Origin: Sphingobium sp. KCTC 72723 | GTDB taxonomy: Bacteria; Pseudomonadota; Alphaproteobacteria; Sphingomonadales; Sphingomonadaceae | Assembly: GCF_014280435.1 (NCBI RefSeq) | Contig: NZ_CP060388.1 | Span: 3,752,001-3,816,000 of the forward strand | Length of the DNA: 64,000 nt | Reading direction: 5' to 3' | Shown: piece after piece, positions 62,253-64,000 of the stretch | How the letters are laid out: every line of letters starts with the position of its first letter | Numbering within the stretch: the first letter of the stretch is position 1 | The notes under the pieces: generated by a model | Database searches by the model: none | What the model saw: the letters and a program-made list of their open reading frames with translations, nothing else | Told to the model about the DNA's origin: nothing | Program-made: the position numbers and the translations under genes

Positions 62253-64000
62253 TTGAGGGCCATCGAGACATTTCCCAACCTCGTCACCATGTTCTTCACC
62301 CGCGCGGGTGAAAAGGGCGACGCGCCCTTCCTCTGGCGCAAGAGCGACGGCGCATGGCATTCGCTTAGCTGGGCGCAGGTCGCGCAACAGGTCGCCTCCC
62401 TCTCCAAGGCGCTAAAGGCGCAGGGGCTGAAACCGGGCGATCCGGTCATGCTGGTCAGCGAAAACCGCCCGGAATTCTGCATCGCCGACCTTGCCATCAT
62501 GGCGGCGGGCTGCATCACCGTGCCGACCTACACGACCAACACCACGCGCGATCATCAGCATATCCTGACCGACAGCGGCGCGCGCGCCGTCATCGTCTCG
62601 ACCGCGAAACTGGCGACTGCGCTGATGCCTGCGGTCGTCCGCTCGCAGGCCGCCTTCGTCATCGGCATGGAGCCGTTGCGCGGCACGCAGGGGCAGATCG
62701 CCTGCCATCTGTGGGACAACATCATCGCCGCCCATCCCGCCGATCCCGCCGCCTGCGCCGCCGCGCAGACCGCGACCCGCAACGATCAGGCCTGCATCAT
62801 CTACACCAGCGGCACCGGCGGCGCCCCGCGCGGCGTGATGCAGCATCATGGCGCGATCCTGATCAACGCGCAGGGCGCAGGCACCATCGTGGCGGAGGAT
62901 TTCGGCTGGGATGACGAAGTGTTCCTCTCCTTCCTCCCCCTCTCCCACGCCTATGAACATAGCGGCGGGCAATTCCTGCCGATGCTGCTCGGCGGGCAGA
63001 TCTATTATTCGGAAGGGCTGGAAAAACTCGCCAGCAATATCGAGGAGACGCGCCCCACCATCATGGTGGTCGTCCCCCGCCTGTTCGAAGTGCTGCGCGC
63101 CCGCATCATGAAGTCGATCGAAAAGCAGGGCAAATTCCCGACCTGGCTGATGGGGCAGGCGCTGCGCATCGCCGCGAAGGAACAGCAGGGCAGGGGATCG
63201 GTCCTCGATCGCCCCTTGAAGGTGCTCCTCGCCCGCACCCTCATCCCCAAAATCCGCGCCCGCTTCGGTGGCCGGTTGAAGGCGCTGGTGTCAGGCGGCG
63301 CGCCGCTCAACCCCGATGTCGGCCTGTTCTTCGACGCGATGGGCCTGACCCTGTTGCAAGGCTATGGCCAGACGGAGGCCGGACCCGTGGTCAGTTGCAA
63401 CCGCCCCCGCGCGGGCATCGCCATGGACACGGTCGGCCCGCCGCTCGACGGGGTGGAGGTCAAAATCGCCGAAGATGGCGAAATCCTCGTGCGCGGCGAA
63501 CTGGTCATGCACGGCTATTGGCGCAATCCGGCCGAAACCGAAAAGGTGCTGAAAGGCGGCTGGCTCCACACCGGCGACATCGGCGAATTCGATGCAAAGG
63601 GCCGCATCCGCATCACCGACCGCAAGAAAGACCTGATCGTCAATGACAAGGGCGACAATGTCTCGCCGCAAAAGGTCGAAGGGATGCTGACGCTCCAGAA
63701 TGAGATCGGCCAGGCCATGGTCCATGGCGACCGCCGCCCCTATCTGGTCGGCCTGATCGTCCCCGATGCCGAATGGACCCGCGAATGGGCGCAGGACAAG
63801 GGCATCGCGGTGGCCGACGCGCCCGCTGATCCCGCCTATATGGGGGCGCTGCGTGCGGCGGTCGACCGGGTCAATGCCGACCTGTCAGTGATCGAACGGG
63901 TCCGCCGCTTCATCCTGGCCGACGAACCCTTCGCCATCGACAATGAGGAAATGACCCCGTCGATGAAGATCCGACGCCATGTCATCCGCAAACGCTATGC
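62253..64000 (+). CDS. AMP-dependent acyl-CoA synthetase (long-chain type), 3' end missing
   Basis: Five hundred eighty-two codons are visible; the gene runs past the window. The AMP-binding signature is IIYTSGTGGAPRGVM (about residues 182-196), with LQGYGQTEAGPVVSCN (about 368-383), LHTGDIGEFDAKGRIRITDRKKDLI and KGDNVSPQKVE. It activates a fatty acid to its CoA thioester. TTG at 62253 follows AGGAG by seven bases and gives MRAIETFPNLV, a usual start for this group. Confidence 0.93.
   Translation, partial: MRAIETFPNLVTMFFTRAGEKGDAPFLWRKSDGAWHSLSWAQVAQQVASLSKALKAQGLKPGDPVMLVSENRPEFCIADLAIMAAGCITVPTYTTNTTRDHQHILTDSGARAVIVSTAKLATALMPAVVRSQAAFVIGMEPLRGTQGQIACHLWDNIIAAHPADPAACAAAQTATRNDQACIIYTSGTGGAPRGVMQHHGAILINAQGAGTIVAEDFGWDDEVFLSFLPLSHAYEHSGGQFLPMLLGGQIYYSEGLEKLASNIEETRPTIMVVVPRLFEVLRARIMKSIEKQGKFPTWLMGQALRIAAKEQQGRGSVLDRPLKVLLARTLIPKIRARFGGRLKALVSGGAPLNPDVGLFFDAMGLTLLQGYGQTEAGPVVSCNRPRAGIAMDTVGPPLDGVEVKIAEDGEILVRGELVMHGYWRNPAETEKVLKGGWLHTGDIGEFDAKGRIRITDRKKDLIVNDKGDNVSPQKVEGMLTLQNEIGQAMVHGDRRPYLVGLIVPDAEWTREWAQDKGIAVADAPADPAYMGALRAAVDRVNADLSVIERVRRFILADEPFAIDNEEMTPSMKIRRHVIRKRY

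Noticed and set aside
1..64000. tRNA, rRNA, CRISPR arrays, integrases, insertion sequences or prophage genes
   Set aside because: I looked for these by eye and found none that can be supported; a tRNAscan or IS search could still find a weak case.

Overview
This is GC-rich chromosomal DNA from an alphaproteobacterium, most probably a member of the Sphingomonadaceae (Sphingobium, Sphingomonas or Novosphingobium type). Supporting signs are the DUF3576-leuS-lptE-holA block, hemE beside maf/aroE/coaE/dnaQ, mipZ beside panC, mutY-DUF721-DsbA-smc, a large TonB-dependent receptor, and a perfect GTTC-N7-GTTC LexA box of the alphaproteobacterial type. I see no rRNA, tRNA, CRISPR array, prophage or insertion sequence; most of the window is core genome.

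Layout. 1-447: start of a class A penicillin-binding protein. 570-3775: msrB and a compact type III polyketide synthase, methyltransferase and FAD reductase set, directly behind holA. 3829-8548: the DUF3576-leuS-lptE-holA operon. 8793-14208: a secreted protein, a nucleotidyltransferase, a ThiE-like protein, YggS and a TonB-dependent receptor. 14398-19724: pdeM, trhO, a YgjP-type peptidase, YcgN-like, SCO, an ankyrin protein, SOS-controlled mmcB, and a SleB hydrolase. 19902-25605: a minus-strand run of DUF1491, thioesterase, ptsN, hpf, dnaQ, coaE, aroE, maf and ppsR. 25606-25894: an intergenic region with several DnaA boxes and an AT-rich tract, read here as the chromosomal origin. 25895-31092: hemE-hemJ, panC, mipZ, a J-domain protein and pgmG. 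31516-41682: fadL, ispG, DMT transporter, GNAT, ftsK, lolA, xth, ribA and an L,D-transpeptidase. 41685-51372: cysQ, pmbA, nudC, mutY, dciA, two DsbA-like proteins and smc. 51478-51997: a BrnT/BrnA toxin-antitoxin pair. 51994-64000: phospholipase D family protein, ubiA, rsmE, gshA, an isoprenylcysteine-methyltransferase-like protein, a DUF1345 protein, a ClpP-like protein, ruvA and ruvB separated by a foreign-looking membrane protein, and an incomplete acyl-CoA synthetase.

The genes next to the origin serve replication and segregation (holA, dnaQ, dciA, mipZ, ftsK, smc), heme and cofactor supply, and the envelope. Genes immediately left of the putative origin run leftward and most genes to the right run rightward, so transcription tends to follow the inferred forks.

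The strongest non-coding discovery is a pair of paralogous small RNA genes (31247-31309 and 38135-38196). Both have the same 5' hairpin, the same CCTCTCCT anti-Shine-Dalgarno stretch and a terminator. Both are preceded, at the same distance of 62 bp, by a matching inverted repeat that could be an activator site. Other notable elements are a dispersed long palindrome present twice in opposite orientation, a CTAG-bounded double-hairpin repeat that supplies a gene's stop codon, and two genes that seem to lack ATG, GTG or TTG starts.
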